Part shown: positions 1 through 8,437 of the stretch, one piece after another
How the letters are laid out: each line of letters opens with the position of its first letter
Numbering within the stretch: position 1 is the first letter of the stretch
Source of the DNA: JBBROS01 sp963792675
Lineage (GTDB): Bacteria > Pseudomonadota > Alphaproteobacteria > Acetobacterales > Acetobacteraceae
Reading direction: 5' to 3'
Assembly (NCBI GenBank): GCA_963792675.1
Contig: CAWBWT010000004.1
Span: forward strand, 78,690 to 142,689
Length of the DNA stretch: 64,000 nucleotides
Made by a program: the position numbers and the translations under genes
The notes under the pieces: model-generated
Database searches by the model: none
Told to the model about the DNA's origin: nothing
The model's input: only the letters and a program-made list of their open reading frames with translations

Positions 1-20
1 GACCGGTCGCGGCCCTGCCC

Positions 21-287
21 ATGCCCGGCGCCACCGCGACGCTGGTGCTGTTCCGGCCCGGCTTCGGCGCCGCCCGAGCGTTCGAGGCGGTGGCAGCCAT
101 CGGCGGCCAGGTCCTGTGGACCGACCCGTCGGGCGACCTGGTCGCGATCAAGACCGGCTCGGCGCCCGGCGGATCATGGCGTCTCTACGGGCGCGGCGCC
201 TTGCTCGTCGGCGACACGGCCGCATTCGGCGGTTGCCTGGCCTGGTCGGAGCCACGCATCGCATCCACAACCACGGAGGATCGCTAG
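21..287 (+). CDS. Hypothetical protein, 5' end uncertain
   Basis: A short frame of 88 codons from the first ATG, but the frame is open to the window edge (codons for PVAALP precede the ATG), so the gene may begin outside the window. The product is small, rich in Ala and Gly, with no clear membrane segment or known motif. The end of the protein (FGGCLAWSEP) contains the single Cys. The stop lies 3 bases before the ATG of the next small gene, and the GGAGG serving that gene falls inside this gene's last codons, so the two are probably co-transcribed. I do not recognise a family. Confidence 0.5.
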   Translation: MPGATATLVLFRPGFGAARAFEAVAAIGGQVLWTDPSGDLVAIKTGSAPGGSWRLYGRGALLVGDTAAFGGCLAWSEPRIASTTTEDR

Positions 288-290
288 TCC

Positions 291-515
291 ATGTCAACCA
301 AGACCCCGGCGTCGGACCGCTCTCACGGCGGACCGGGCAGCAGCCACGAGAACGCCGACAAGCCGGCCGAGCACCCGCATCGCCGGGCGAGCGGCGGGCG
401 CAGCAACGACGCGCCGGAGCCGAACACGCCGACCAACCCCGACCGCAGCGCGGTGTCCGGCGGCGGCGGCGAGCGCGACAAGAAACACACGCACAACCCC
501 GCCACCAAAAGCTGA
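291..515 (+). CDS. Small hydrophilic, probably disordered protein
   Basis: A 74-residue protein made almost only of Ser, Gly, Asn, Asp, Pro, His, Lys and Arg, without hydrophobic stretches, so it should be intrinsically disordered and cytosolic. A GGAGG lies about 12 bases upstream of the ATG, supporting translation. It is followed 48 bases later by a second low-complexity protein of similar style. Basic, His-containing disordered proteins of this kind are often stress-related in alphaproteobacteria, but that is only an analogy; no function can be assigned. Confidence 0.5.
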   Translation: MSTKTPASDRSHGGPGSSHENADKPAEHPHRRASGGRSNDAPEPNTPTNPDRSAVSGGGGERDKKHTHNPATKS

Positions 516-563
516 ATGCGGGCTGACCCGCGTGCCCTGCAAACCATCGACGAGGAGAATGCC

Positions 564-809
564 ATGAACCCGAACACCCAAGCATCCGAACGCAAAGATG
601 GCTTCGGCACCGAAGGTATCGGCGAAGACGGCGACAGCGGCATGGGCCAGGCCGGCAGCGCTGCCGGCGGCACCGGTACGGACGTGACCGGCGGCCAGCA
701 GAACAACGACCGGCCCGTCGAGGGCGCGTTCGGACAGGATCAGGCGCACGGCCGCCGCAGCCCGGCCAACAAGCAAGGCATCGAAAGCGGCGGCACGGCC
801 GAGGATTGA
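564..809 (+). CDS. Small Gly/Asn/Asp-rich disordered protein
   Basis: An 81-residue acidic, glycine-rich protein with no hydrophobic core (segments such as FGTEGIGEDGDSGMGQAG). I place the start at the ATG preceded by GAGGAG at 7-8 bases; the frame is open further upstream to 516 but without a ribosome site. The composition resembles desiccation- or stress-induced hydrophilic proteins, which is a loose comparison only. It probably forms a unit with the preceding small gene. A GC-rich inverted repeat follows its stop codon. Confidence 0.5.
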   Translation: MNPNTQASERKDGFGTEGIGEDGDSGMGQAGSAAGGTGTDVTGGQQNNDRPVEGAFGQDQAHGRRSPANKQGIESGGTAED

Positions 810-820
810 CCGCCGCCGCC

Positions 821-853
821 GGCGCGCGGCGACGATCGATTACCCCGCGCGCC
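821..853 (+). terminator. GC-rich hairpin between small gene and queD
   Basis: A perfect 9-bp stem (GGCGCGCGG and CCGCGCGCC) with a 15-base loop lies just after the stop at 809 and 29 bases before the queD start. There is no T-run, so it may be a Rho-dependent or partial terminator, or simply GC-rich chance structure. Confidence 0.3.
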
Positions 854-881
854 GCCGCCGGGTGCGTGCTAAAAGCCCCGC

Positions 882-1460
882 GTGTTCAGCCTCGTTTTCA
901 CCCGCCGCTACGCCATGGCGCACCGCCTCCTTGCCGGATTGTCCGAGAAGTGCGCCCTCCCGCACGGGCATAACGAGGTCGTCACCGTCACGCTCCGGGC
1001 CGTGTCGGCGAAGCCGCTGGACGGCGCCGCCAACATGGTCGTGCCGTTCGAACGCGCGAAGCGGACCTGGCACGGCTGGATCGACGGCCACGTGGACCAC
1101 TCGCTGCATTTATCGGCCGGCGATCCCTTGCTCGATTGGTTCGCAGCGCGCGAGCCGCACCGGCTGCCGCGCATCCTGGTGACGCCCGGTGATCCCACCA
1201 CCGAGGTGCTGGCCGCCTGCATGATGGCCAAGCTGAACGCCTTCCTCGCCGCCGACGGCGGGCGTCTCGCCTGCACCGAGATCCGCGTCGACGAGACCCC
1301 GACCAACACCGTGACCTTTGCCGGCGACCCTGCGTCGGTCCTGCCCCGGGTGCCCGCCCGGCGGCCATGGTGGACGCGGCCCGACATGAGCATCAACGAT
1401 CTCGGCGGGCCGGTTGCCGCCCTCGACGCGGCGCAGGCGTTCGGCGTGCCGGCGCAATGA
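882..1460 (+). CDS. queD: 6-carboxytetrahydropterin synthase QueD
   Basis: Converts 7,8-dihydroneopterin triphosphate to 6-carboxytetrahydropterin, the second step of 7-deazaguanine (queuosine) synthesis, in the cytosol. The 192-residue protein shows the family hallmarks: zinc-ligand histidines in AMAHRL (His14) and HGHN (His28, His30), the conserved Cys24, the VDHSLHL segment, TTEVLA and the C-terminal ETPTNTV glutamate motif. The start is GTG; no upstream ATG in frame fits. At 192 residues it is longer than the usual 120-150, with a C-terminal extension after about residue 155. It overlaps queE by ATGA, so the two are translationally coupled. queC and queF are not in this window. Confidence 0.9.
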   Translation: MFSLVFTRRYAMAHRLLAGLSEKCALPHGHNEVVTVTLRAVSAKPLDGAANMVVPFERAKRTWHGWIDGHVDHSLHLSAGDPLLDWFAAREPHRLPRILVTPGDPTTEVLAACMMAKLNAFLAADGGRLACTEIRVDETPTNTVTFAGDPASVLPRVPARRPWWTRPDMSINDLGGPVAALDAAQAFGVPAQ

Positions 1461-2089
1461 GCTACGCGGTCAAGGAGATTTTTTACACCCTGCAAGGCGA
1501 GGGCGCGCAGGCCGGGCGCCCGGCCGTGTTCTGCCGCTTCGCCGGTTGCAACCTGTGGTCCGGCCGCGAGGCGGACCGGGCCGCCGCGGTTTGCCGGTTC
1601 TGCGACACCGAGTTCGTCGGCACGGACGGGACCGGCGGCGGCCGCTTCGGGAAAGCTGCGGCGCTGGCCGACGCGGTCGCGGCGGCATGGCCGGGCGGCG
1701 GGCGCCCGTTCGTCGTCTGCACCGGCGGGGAGCCGTTGCTGCAGCTGGACGAGGCGCTCGTCGCGGCCCTGCGTGACCGCGGCTTCGAGGTGGCGGTCGA
1801 GACGAACGGCACGATCGCGCCGGCGCCGGCTGGAATCGATTGGGTTTGCGTGAGCCCGAAGGCGGGCGCACCGCTGCGCTTGACCGCCGGCCACGAGCTG
1901 AAGCTCGTGGTGCCGCAAGCGGATCTCGACCTCGGCGCGCTCGAGCAGCTCGATTTCGGCCGCTTCGCCGTGCAGCCGATGGACGGCCCGGATGTCGCGG
2001 CCAACACGAAGCTGGCGGTCGAGATCTGCCTCCACCGTCCGCGGTGGCAGTTAAGCCTGCAAACACACAAGCTGCTCGGGATCCGTTAA
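1457..2089 (+). CDS. queE: 7-carboxy-7-deazaguanine synthase QueE
   Basis: Radical SAM enzyme that turns 6-carboxytetrahydropterin into 7-carboxy-7-deazaguanine, the step after QueD. The 210-residue protein begins with the QueE-typical YTLQGEGAQAGRPAVFCRFAG-like N-terminus. It carries the unusual cluster motif C-X14-C-X2-C (Cys31, Cys46, Cys49) found in QueE enzymes of proteobacteria rather than the canonical CX3CX2C. TGGEPLLQ (SAM binding) and ETNGT follow, and the C-terminus ends in LQTHKLLGIR, typical of the family. Its ATG overlaps the queD stop. It converges on the HAD phosphatase gene with a 42-base gap. Confidence 0.93.
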   Translation: MSYAVKEIFYTLQGEGAQAGRPAVFCRFAGCNLWSGREADRAAAVCRFCDTEFVGTDGTGGGRFGKAAALADAVAAAWPGGGRPFVVCTGGEPLLQLDEALVAALRDRGFEVAVETNGTIAPAPAGIDWVCVSPKAGAPLRLTAGHELKLVVPQADLDLGALEQLDFGRFAVQPMDGPDVAANTKLAVEICLHRPRWQLSLQTHKLLGIR

Positions 2090-2131
2090 CGCCCGCGCTC
2101 TGCCTTCATCCAAACGGATCGATCGGTTCGA

Positions 2132-2836
2132 TTAACCCGCCGCCGACAGCTCCAGGACACCCGCCGGGCTGACCTGTGCGGTCAGGCCCTCGTAGCCCGG
2201 GATGCTCGGATGCCGGGTCTCGAGCGGGTGCGCGTGCGTGGCGGTGATGACGACGACGGCCGCACCGGCCGCTTCGGCGGCCGCGATGCCGGCCGCGGCG
2301 TCCTCGAACACGAGGCAATCCGCCGCCGCAACGCCGAGCCGCTCGGCGGCGAGCAGGAAGCCGTCCGGCGCGGGCTTGCCGTTCCGGATGTCCTCGGCGG
2401 CCACCAGCAGCGGCGGGGCCGGCAGGCCGGCTGCCCCGAGCCGCCGCTCCGCTAAAAGGCGCGGCGCCGACGTGACGACGGCCCAGCGCCCGGACGGCAG
2501 CGAGCCGAGGAACCCGGCGGCGCCGGCAATCGCGTCGATGCCGTCCGTATCCACCATCTCCGCCCGGGTGATCGCCTCCGCCTCGGCCACGGGATCGACG
2601 CCGGGCAGCGCCAGCCGCCGGATCGTGTCCACCGAACGCACGCCGTGGATGGTCGGCAGGAACGCCGCCACGTCGAGCCCGTGGCGACGCGCCCACGCCG
2701 CCCAGACCCGTTCGGCCGAGGCGATCGAGGTCAGGATCGTGCCGTCCATGTCGAACAGGAAGGCGCCGAAGCCGCGGCCCGGAAACGGGGCGGCGCCGGC
2801 CGTCGGGCGGCGGCCGGACAGGGCAGGGTCGGTCAT
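2132..2836 (-). CDS. HAD-superfamily sugar/polyol phosphatase
   Basis: A haloacid dehalogenase-type phosphatase of 234 residues. Motif I FDMDGTI gives the nucleophile Asp29 and acid/base Asp31. The other motifs are VTSAP (Thr/Ser motif II), GKPAPDGF (Lys motif III) and FEDAAAG (motif IV). The helical cap between motifs I and II is of the type seen in sugar-phosphate and glycerol-3-phosphate phosphatases (YfbT/HxpA, GppA-like). I chose the ATG at 2836 because AAGGAG lies five bases upstream; a GTG two codons earlier is possible. The gene stands alone on the minus strand, 111 bases downstream of the MetE-like gene. The exact substrate cannot be read from sequence. Confidence 0.82.
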   Translation of the reverse strand: MTDPALSGRRPTAGAAPFPGRGFGAFLFDMDGTILTSIASAERVWAAWARRHGLDVAAFLPTIHGVRSVDTIRRLALPGVDPVAEAEAITRAEMVDTDGIDAIAGAAGFLGSLPSGRWAVVTSAPRLLAERRLGAAGLPAPPLLVAAEDIRNGKPAPDGFLLAAERLGVAAADCLVFEDAAAGIAAAEAAGAAVVVITATHAHPLETRHPSIPGYEGLTAQVSPAGVLELSAAG

Positions 2837-2947
2837 GAGCACTCCTTCGCGGCGACGCGGCCGGGTCGATAAGGCGGGTCGATGGGGCCGGGTCGACGCG
2901 CAGTGCGCACCACCCGTCGTTCCGTCATGCCGGCGGAGGCGGGCAAC

Positions 2948-3979
2948 CTACCCCTGCAATTCGTGGCGGACCAGGGCGGCGCCGTCGGCCATGGCCTTGA
3001 GCTTGGCGAAGGCCCGCTCGCGCGGCAGGTATTTCATCCCGCAATCCGGCGCCGGGACCAGGCGCTCCGGGGACAAATAGCGCAGGCCGTCGCGGATGCG
3101 GCCGGCGATGACGTCCGGCGTTTCCACCTCGGCGCTGCCCAGGTCGATCACTCCCAGCAGGATCGTCTTGCCGGACAGGTCCCGCAGCACGCCGAGGTCG
3201 AGACGGGGCTGCGCCGCCTCGATCGAGATCGCGCCCGCCGTGGTGTCGGCCAGCTGCGGCAGGAACGAGTAGCCGCTGGGCTTGTCCTGCACCATGGCCG
3301 CATAGCCGAAGCAGAGGTGGACGACCGTCTCCCCCGGCAAGCCCTCGAGCGCCCGGTTGATCGCCTTCACGCCGTAGCGCGTGGCAGCCTCCGGCCGGGC
3401 CTGCAGCCAGGGCTCGTCGAACTGGATCACGTCGGCGCCGGCGGCAATCAGGTCGCGCGCCTCCGCATTGACGGCGGCCGCGTAGGCCATCGCCATCTCC
3501 TCGTCGTCGGCGTAGTGCTCGTTGCGGGCTTGCTGCGCCATGGTGAACGGGCCGGGCAGGGTGATCTTGGCCCGATGCGCGGTGTTCTCGCGCAGGAAGC
3601 GCATGTCGCGCAGCTCGACCGGGCCGCGCCGCTGGATCGGGCCGGTGACGCGCGGCACCAGCACGGTCCCGCCGGCCCGGTTCGGCACCTCGGCCGGGTT
3701 CTCCGCGTCGACGCCGTCGAGCGACAGCGCGAACCGGTTCGAGTAGCTTTCGCGCCGGATCTCGCCGTCGGTGACGATGTCGATGCCGGCGCGCTCCATG
3801 TCGCGGATCGCGACCACGGTGGCGTCGTCCTGCGCCTGCTCGAGCAGCGGCTCCGGCACGCGCCAGATCTCCGGCGCGTGGATGCGCGGCACACGGTGGG
3901 TGCGCAGCGCGTGCTGGTCCACGAGCCAGGCCGGCTGCGGATAGCTGCCAACGACGGTGGTAGGCAGGAGCTTGTGCAT
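2948..3979 (-). CDS. Core MetE-like cobalamin-independent methyltransferase
   Basis: A 343-residue protein equal to the C-terminal catalytic half of cobalamin-independent methionine synthase; the N-terminal folate-binding barrel is absent. The zinc/thiol site is intact: His221-X-Cys223 in VHLCFG, Glu254 in SIEAAQ and Cys313 in PDCGMKYL. The N-terminus VVGSYPQP and the DGEIRRESY segment also match the family. Short core proteins of this type activate a thiol (homocysteine or another) and take the methyl group from a donor other than polyglutamyl folate, or act in other thiol transfers. It is the last gene of the ABC transporter operon (18-base gap), so its methyl donor or acceptor could be the imported compound; this is inference. 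Confidence 0.82.
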   Translation of the reverse strand: MHKLLPTTVVGSYPQPAWLVDQHALRTHRVPRIHAPEIWRVPEPLLEQAQDDATVVAIRDMERAGIDIVTDGEIRRESYSNRFALSLDGVDAENPAEVPNRAGGTVLVPRVTGPIQRRGPVELRDMRFLRENTAHRAKITLPGPFTMAQQARNEHYADDEEMAMAYAAAVNAEARDLIAAGADVIQFDEPWLQARPEAATRYGVKAINRALEGLPGETVVHLCFGYAAMVQDKPSGYSFLPQLADTTAGAISIEAAQPRLDLGVLRDLSGKTILLGVIDLGSAEVETPDVIAGRIRDGLRYLSPERLVPAPDCGMKYLPRERAFAKLKAMADGAALVRHELQG

Positions 3980-3997
3980 CGGTTTGCTTCCCTCGGC

Positions 3998-4786
3998 TTA
4001 GCCGGCGGAGTGCCGGCCGGCGATCTGGAACAGCCTCGTTTGCCGTTCCAGCACGCGCATGAACAGGTCGAACACCAGGGCCACGACCAGCACGAGCAGC
4101 ACCGCCGCGAACACGTGCGGGCTGTCGAGGATCGTGCGGTAGCGTGACACCAGGTAGCCGATGCCCTCAGTCGCGACCAGCATCTCCGCGACCACCACGC
4201 CGACGATCACCAGCGCGCCGCCGAGGCGCAAGCCGGCCAGCACGGTGGGGATGCTCGCCGGCAGCACCACGAGGATGATGCGCTGGACCGGGGTGGCGCC
4301 CATGCTGCGGGCGGCGAGCAGCAGGTTGGGATCGATGGTGCGGATCCCCGCCGCGGTCGCGAGCGTGGTCGGGAAGAACCCGTACAGCCCGGCGAATGCC
4401 ACCTTGGACGCGGGCCCGATGCCGAGCCACACCGTCAGCACCGGATAGACGATCACCAGCGGCACCGCATAAAGGCTGGACGCGATTGGCAGCAGCGTGA
4501 TCCGCAGGCGGCCGATGCTGCCGATCGCCGACCCGGCCAACAGGCCGCCGCCGCAGGCCAGCAGCATCGCCAGCGCCACCTCCCACAAGGTGACGCCCAA
4601 AGCGGCGGCGTACTCGCGCCAATCCGCGGCCGCGACCCGCAGCGTGTCCGACAGCGGCGGCAGGAACAGCGCCGGCACCAGGCCGGCCCGCGGCAGCACT
4701 TCCCAGCCCAGCAGCACGGCGGCGACGATCGTCCAGCGCAGCACGCCGGGCGAGCGCAGCGCGCCGGGCGAGGGGCGCGCGATCAC
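3998..4786 (-). CDS. ABC transporter permease (SsuC/TauC type), second of two
   Basis: Inner-membrane permease of 262 residues in the BPD_transp_1 family used by nitrate/sulfonate/taurine and related importers. About six hydrophobic segments are visible. The EAA loop reads as AARSMGATPVQRIILVVLPASIPTVLAGLR, which contacts the ATPase. The GTG start overlaps the ATPase stop (GTGA), which fixes the start and shows tight coupling. This operon has two different permeases, so the channel is probably a heterodimer, unlike the homodimer usual for SsuC/TauC systems. Downstream, after 18 bases, comes the MetE-like gene. Confidence 0.85.
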   Translation of the reverse strand: MIARPSPGALRSPGVLRWTIVAAVLLGWEVLPRAGLVPALFLPPLSDTLRVAAADWREYAAALGVTLWEVALAMLLACGGGLLAGSAIGSIGRLRITLLPIASSLYAVPLVIVYPVLTVWLGIGPASKVAFAGLYGFFPTTLATAAGIRTIDPNLLLAARSMGATPVQRIILVVLPASIPTVLAGLRLGGALVIVGVVVAEMLVATEGIGYLVSRYRTILDSPHVFAAVLLVLVVALVFDLFMRVLERQTRLFQIAGRHSAG

Positions 4787-5550
4787 GCCGCCACCCGGAT
4801 CTGCTGCCAGATGCGGTCGCGCAGCCGGCCGAAATCCGCCTCCGCCATCATCGCGTAGGTGCGCGGCCGCGGCAGCCCGACCTCGATGCGGTCGATGATG
4901 CGGCCGGGCCGGGCCGACATCACCAGCACCTCGTCGCCGAGGTAGACGGCTTCGGTCAGGCTGTGGGTGACGAACACGATCGTCTTGCCGGTGGCGGCCC
5001 AGATCCGCAGCAGCTCGTCGCCCATCGTCATGCGGGTCTGCTCGTCGAGCGCCGCGAACGGCTCGTCCATCAGCAGCACCGGCGGATCCTGCACCAGGCC
5101 GCGGGCGATCGAGACGCGCTGCCGCATGCCGCCCGACAGCTCGTGCGGATAGCGGGTCGCGAAGCCATCGAGGCCGACCAGCTTCAGCATCGCCGCCGCG
5201 CGCGCCCGGCGTTCGCCGCGCCCGACCCGGCGCAGCGCGAGCGGAAAGGCGACGTTGTCGAGCGCGGTCAGCCACGGAAACAGGTTGGCGTCCTGGAACA
5301 CGACGCCGATGCGGTCCGGGTCGGGCCCGATCACCGGGCGGCCGGCGCACAGGATCGTGCCGGCGCCGGGCCGCACCAGCCCGGCCAGCATCATCAGCAA
5401 GGACGATTTGCCGCAGCCGCTCGGGCCGACCACGACCAGGAACCGCCCCGCTTCCGCCGCGAAGCCGATATCCTGCAGCGCCGGCACCGCGCCTTCGCGT
5501 CCGGAATAGGTGTGCGACAGCGCCTGCACCGCCACGTCGGCGGCGCTCAC
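4783..5550 (-). CDS. ABC transporter ATPase (SsuB/TauB type)
   Basis: Cytosolic ATP-hydrolysing subunit, 255 residues. It has all motifs: Walker A GPSGCGKSS near residue 43, Q-loop FQDANLFPW, signature LSGGMRQR, Walker B VLLMDEP, D-loop AALD, and the switch His in VTHSLTEA. The FPWLTALDNV segment is typical for the nitrate/sulfonate/taurine subfamily. The GTG start overlaps the stop of the first permease (GTGA), and its own stop overlaps the start of the second permease. An earlier ATG in frame would lie deep inside the permease gene and is unlikely. Confidence 0.9.
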   Translation of the reverse strand: MSAADVAVQALSHTYSGREGAVPALQDIGFAAEAGRFLVVVGPSGCGKSSLLMMLAGLVRPGAGTILCAGRPVIGPDPDRIGVVFQDANLFPWLTALDNVAFPLALRRVGRGERRARAAAMLKLVGLDGFATRYPHELSGGMRQRVSIARGLVQDPPVLLMDEPFAALDEQTRMTMGDELLRIWAATGKTIVFVTHSLTEAVYLGDEVLVMSARPGRIIDRIEVGLPRPRTYAMMAEADFGRLRDRIWQQIRVAA

Positions 5551-6290
5551 GTCCGCCACGCGCTGGCGCCGCGCTCCAGCCAGCGGATCGCCTCGTTGAC
5601 CGCCACCGCGGCGCCCGACACCAGCAGCACCCCGGCCAAGAGCTGCCGCATCTGGAAGTTCTCGCCCCAGGTGACGATCTCGTGGCCGATGCCGGTGCGG
5701 GACGCATACATCTCCGCCAGCAGCACGGCGGTCATGGTGAACATGACCGCCACCCGAACGGCCTCCAGCAGCACCGGCAGCATGCTCGGGATGTAGACGC
5801 GCCAGATCATCTGGCTCCGCGTGGCGCCATAGGAGCGCGCCACCAGCAGGTGGTCGGCGCGGATCGAGCGCACCGCCGCGGCGAAGTTGAAGGTCAGCAC
5901 CAGGAAGGTGGACAACACGGCAAACGCGATCTTCTGCCAGAAGCCGATCCCCATCACGAGGATCGTCAGCGGCAGGAAGATCGACTTCGGGATGGTGAAC
6001 AGGAAGAACAGCAACGGATCCAGCACCCGGCCGGCATAGCGGCTTTCCGCGGTCAGCACGCCGAGCGCGGCGCCGACCGGGATCGACAGCGCGAACCCGG
6101 TCAGGATCTCGAGCCCGCTCAGCAGCAGGTCGGACTGGATGGACGCCCGCGCGAGCAGGACCGGCACGGTCGCGGCCACGGCGCTGAACGGCGGCAGCAG
6201 CTCGGCATCCACCCAGTCGAGCCGCGGCAGCGCTTCCCACAGGCCAAGGGCCGCGGCCAGCAAGCCCAGCCGCACGGCATGGACGATCAT
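5547..6290 (-). CDS. ABC transporter permease (SsuC/TauC type), first of two
   Basis: A 247-residue inner-membrane protein with about six membrane segments. It carries the EAA-loop pattern ARSYGATRSQMIWRVYIPSMLPVLLEAVR. It is distinct in sequence from the second permease of the operon, which suggests a heterodimeric channel. Its ATG overlaps the stop of the upstream binding-protein gene and its stop overlaps the ATPase start, so four genes are translated as one coupled unit. The substrate is unknown; candidates for this subfamily are sulfonates, nitrate, aromatic acids and pyrimidine/thiamine precursors. Confidence 0.85.
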   Translation of the reverse strand: MIVHAVRLGLLAAALGLWEALPRLDWVDAELLPPFSAVAATVPVLLARASIQSDLLLSGLEILTGFALSIPVGAALGVLTAESRYAGRVLDPLLFFLFTIPKSIFLPLTILVMGIGFWQKIAFAVLSTFLVLTFNFAAAVRSIRADHLLVARSYGATRSQMIWRVYIPSMLPVLLEAVRVAVMFTMTAVLLAEMYASRTGIGHEIVTWGENFQMRQLLAGVLLVSGAAVAVNEAIRWLERGASAWRT

Positions 6291-7255
6291 GCCGTCGGCA
6301 CGACCTTGAACCGTGTGTCGACCGTTTGCGCGGCGGGCGCCATGTCCTTCATGCCCCCCAGCGCCGCCAAGTCGAGGCCGCGCTGCACCTCGGCCAGGTC
6401 GATCGTCGGGTCGGTGCTGAGCTTGAGGATCGTGTTCTCGTATTCGAACACCGCGATCTCGGGCGGGATCTCGTCGATTTCAGCGATCAGCTTGATGGCC
6501 GCCTCGCGATCGGCACGCAGCACGTTCAGCCCGCCGTACAGCGCGTTCAGGCCTTTCTGCACCAGCGCCGGGTTGCGGGCGATGACGGCGTCGCTGGCGA
6601 TCCAGGCGCCGTTCAGGTGCGGCGGCACGGCGACGGCATAGTCGATCAGGGTGCGAGCCTGCTTTGCCTCCAGCAGCTGGAACGACAGCGGCGAGTACAG
6701 CACGATGGCGTCCACGTTGCCCGAACGCAGGTTCGGCACCAGCCCGCCGCCGCCGAGCGGCACCCGGGTGAAGCTGAGATTGCGGTCCTGCTGCGTCCAC
6801 AAGGCGAGCAGGTCGGAGCCCGACCCGGCGGAGGTGATGCCGACCTTCTTGCCGGCGAGCTGCTCGACCGCGGTGATCGGGCTGCGCGACGGCACCATGA
6901 GCTGCCAGCCGAGGTAGCGCAGCGAGCCGGTGGCGACCGCCTTGGTCGCGACCCCCTTGCTGAGCGCGGTCGCGACCAAGGCGGGCGGGTCCAGCACCAG
7001 GTCGGCCGCCCCCGCCGCCAGCGCTTCGAACGCTTCGGCGCCGCCGCGGTAGACGGTGAGCTCGGCGCCGATGCCTTCCTTTTCGAACAGCTTCCGCCGC
7101 AGCGCCGTTTCGGCGACGATGGTAGGCCAATAGGTCTTGGTCGGCAGGCCGATGCGCAGCTGGTCGGCGGCCCGGGCCGAACGCGCGCGGCCCGCCAGCG
7201 CCGCGGCGGCCAGCAGGCCCGCCGCGCCCCGCCGGGTGATGGTGTTGCTGATCAC
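6287..7255 (-). CDS. NMT1/SsuA-like ABC substrate-binding protein
   Basis: Periplasmic binding protein of the NMT1/ThiY/SsuA family, first gene of a four-gene importer operon. The N-terminus has a twin-arginine-like TRRGAAG followed by a hydrophobic stretch and an ARSARAA cleavage region. The mature part starts with LRIGLPTKTYWPTIVAETALRR, the usual family opening, followed by GKKVGITSAGSGSD. I chose the GTG that places this signal at the N-terminus (about 322 residues); the frame is open 23 codons further up, but those codons carry Pro/Lys/Arg unlike a signal peptide. The gene order binding protein, permease, ATPase, permease, MetE-like protein hints at uptake of a methylated or sulfur compound. 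Confidence 0.82.
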   Translation of the reverse strand: MISNTITRRGAAGLLAAAALAGRARSARAADQLRIGLPTKTYWPTIVAETALRRKLFEKEGIGAELTVYRGGAEAFEALAAGAADLVLDPPALVATALSKGVATKAVATGSLRYLGWQLMVPSRSPITAVEQLAGKKVGITSAGSGSDLLALWTQQDRNLSFTRVPLGGGGLVPNLRSGNVDAIVLYSPLSFQLLEAKQARTLIDYAVAVPPHLNGAWIASDAVIARNPALVQKGLNALYGGLNVLRADREAAIKLIAEIDEIPPEIAVFEYENTILKLSTDPTIDLAEVQRGLDLAALGGMKDMAPAAQTVDTRFKVVPTA

Positions 7256-7409
7256 GAGCCGGTTTCCCCCCCTCTTTGGCGGGGATGCTACTCGGCTTTC
7301 ACCCGCCGCGTAAGCGCCGCGCAACGATCTGCCGGACGTGTCAGGCGTGAGCAGTCATCGGTTGCGGGAGCCGGCGCGGGCCGTCACGCATCTCTGGCGC
7401 CTTCTTGCG

Positions 7410-8357
7410 TCAGTGCGGCCGGGACACCCGGACCAGGCTCACGCCGCGTTCGAGCCGGGCATGCTCCAGGTCCAGTCGATCCTCGCTGACGGGAATGGCC
7501 GCATAGACGGTGCCGTCGAGCGACAGCTCCAATTCGAAGCCGCCGACCGTGCCGGGCCTGTGCTCCAACTTATGAAGCGGCGTTTCATAGGACAGGCTCG
7601 GCGGCGTGAAGCACTGATCCTGAGCCGGACGCTGGGGCTGTCCGGACGCGGGCTCCTGTCCGGGAACGCGCCAAAGCAGGGCGCCGCATTCCGGGAGGGA
7701 GAGCGGGAACTCCTGGGGCTGGCGGGCGAGCTCCATGCGCAACTCGACCGTATCGGCGGCGCCATGCCGGTCCCCGTAGCGCAGGTAGCCCAGCATGGCC
7801 GGGTCGTTGGGATCCGCTCCCGGCAGCCCCTCGAAGGCCGCCCAGCGCCTGACCCTCGGTCGGCTGTCCAGCTCCGTCATCAGCGCCACCAGACCCAGAT
7901 TACTGTTTCCGGTCGCCGTGAATAGCGGTGTGCCTGTCTCGATGTCCCGGACATGGTGGCGGGTCAGCGGGCTGCAGCAGCCGCTCTGGGTGGTCACGAA
8001 CCAGGGCGAGGACAGCGTGCCCGTGGAGCCCTGGTCCGAGAACGACGCCATGCGGCGGGGGGCCGGGCCCGCTATCGCGTCCACCGTCACACTGATCGAG
8101 TTGCTGAGATCGTCGGGCTCGCCGTCGGAGATTTCGGTCACGGTGGCAAGCCGCAGTTCGACGGGCTGGCCGACCTTGATGTCGTTCGAAAAGGCTTGGA
8201 ACAGCTCGTGGCGGACCGACCGGCGGTGGACGATTGGGGCGCCGGGCCCGATCTCAACCTCAATGCTGGAGGTGGCCGTTGTGCGATAGGTTTCTGCCCG
8301 CAGGCCAGCGATCGGGCCGATGGCCAGGAGGGCAAGGACGGGCAGGAAACGAGTCAT
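7410..8357 (-). CDS. Secreted protein of unknown function
   Basis: A 315-residue protein with a clear signal peptide (MTRFLPVLALLAIGPIAGLRAE). The mature part has no motif I recognise. It contains a CC pair in QSGCCSPLTRHH and two further Cys in LPECGALLW and DQCFTPP, which may form disulfides, and a beta-rich look with many alternating polar/hydrophobic stretches. It lies 80 bases downstream of the hydrolase gene and could be the last member of the LysR-facing gene run, but the longer gap leaves this open. Promoter or terminator signals are not evident between it and the next gene. Confidence 0.6.
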   Translation of the reverse strand: MTRFLPVLALLAIGPIAGLRAETYRTTATSSIEVEIGPGAPIVHRRSVRHELFQAFSNDIKVGQPVELRLATVTEISDGEPDDLSNSISVTVDAIAGPAPRRMASFSDQGSTGTLSSPWFVTTQSGCCSPLTRHHVRDIETGTPLFTATGNSNLGLVALMTELDSRPRVRRWAAFEGLPGADPNDPAMLGYLRYGDRHGAADTVELRMELARQPQEFPLSLPECGALLWRVPGQEPASGQPQRPAQDQCFTPPSLSYETPLHKLEHRPGTVGGFELELSLDGTVYAAIPVSEDRLDLEHARLERGVSLVRVSRPH

Positions 8358-8437
8358 TTCGAAACTATGCCGCGGCCATCGCCGGATGGATACGTGCGGC
8401 TGCCGGCGTCTCCGAAGCGGCGGCGGGCGGGCGCCGT

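Noticed and set aside
810..881. preQ1 riboswitch before queD
   Set aside because: No preQ1 aptamer pattern is visible; only a GC-rich hairpin.
2882..4147. 421-codon open frame on the plus strand
   Set aside because: It is antisense to the MetE-like gene, has Arg/His/Gly-rich composition and no ribosome site; a typical shadow of a GC-rich gene.
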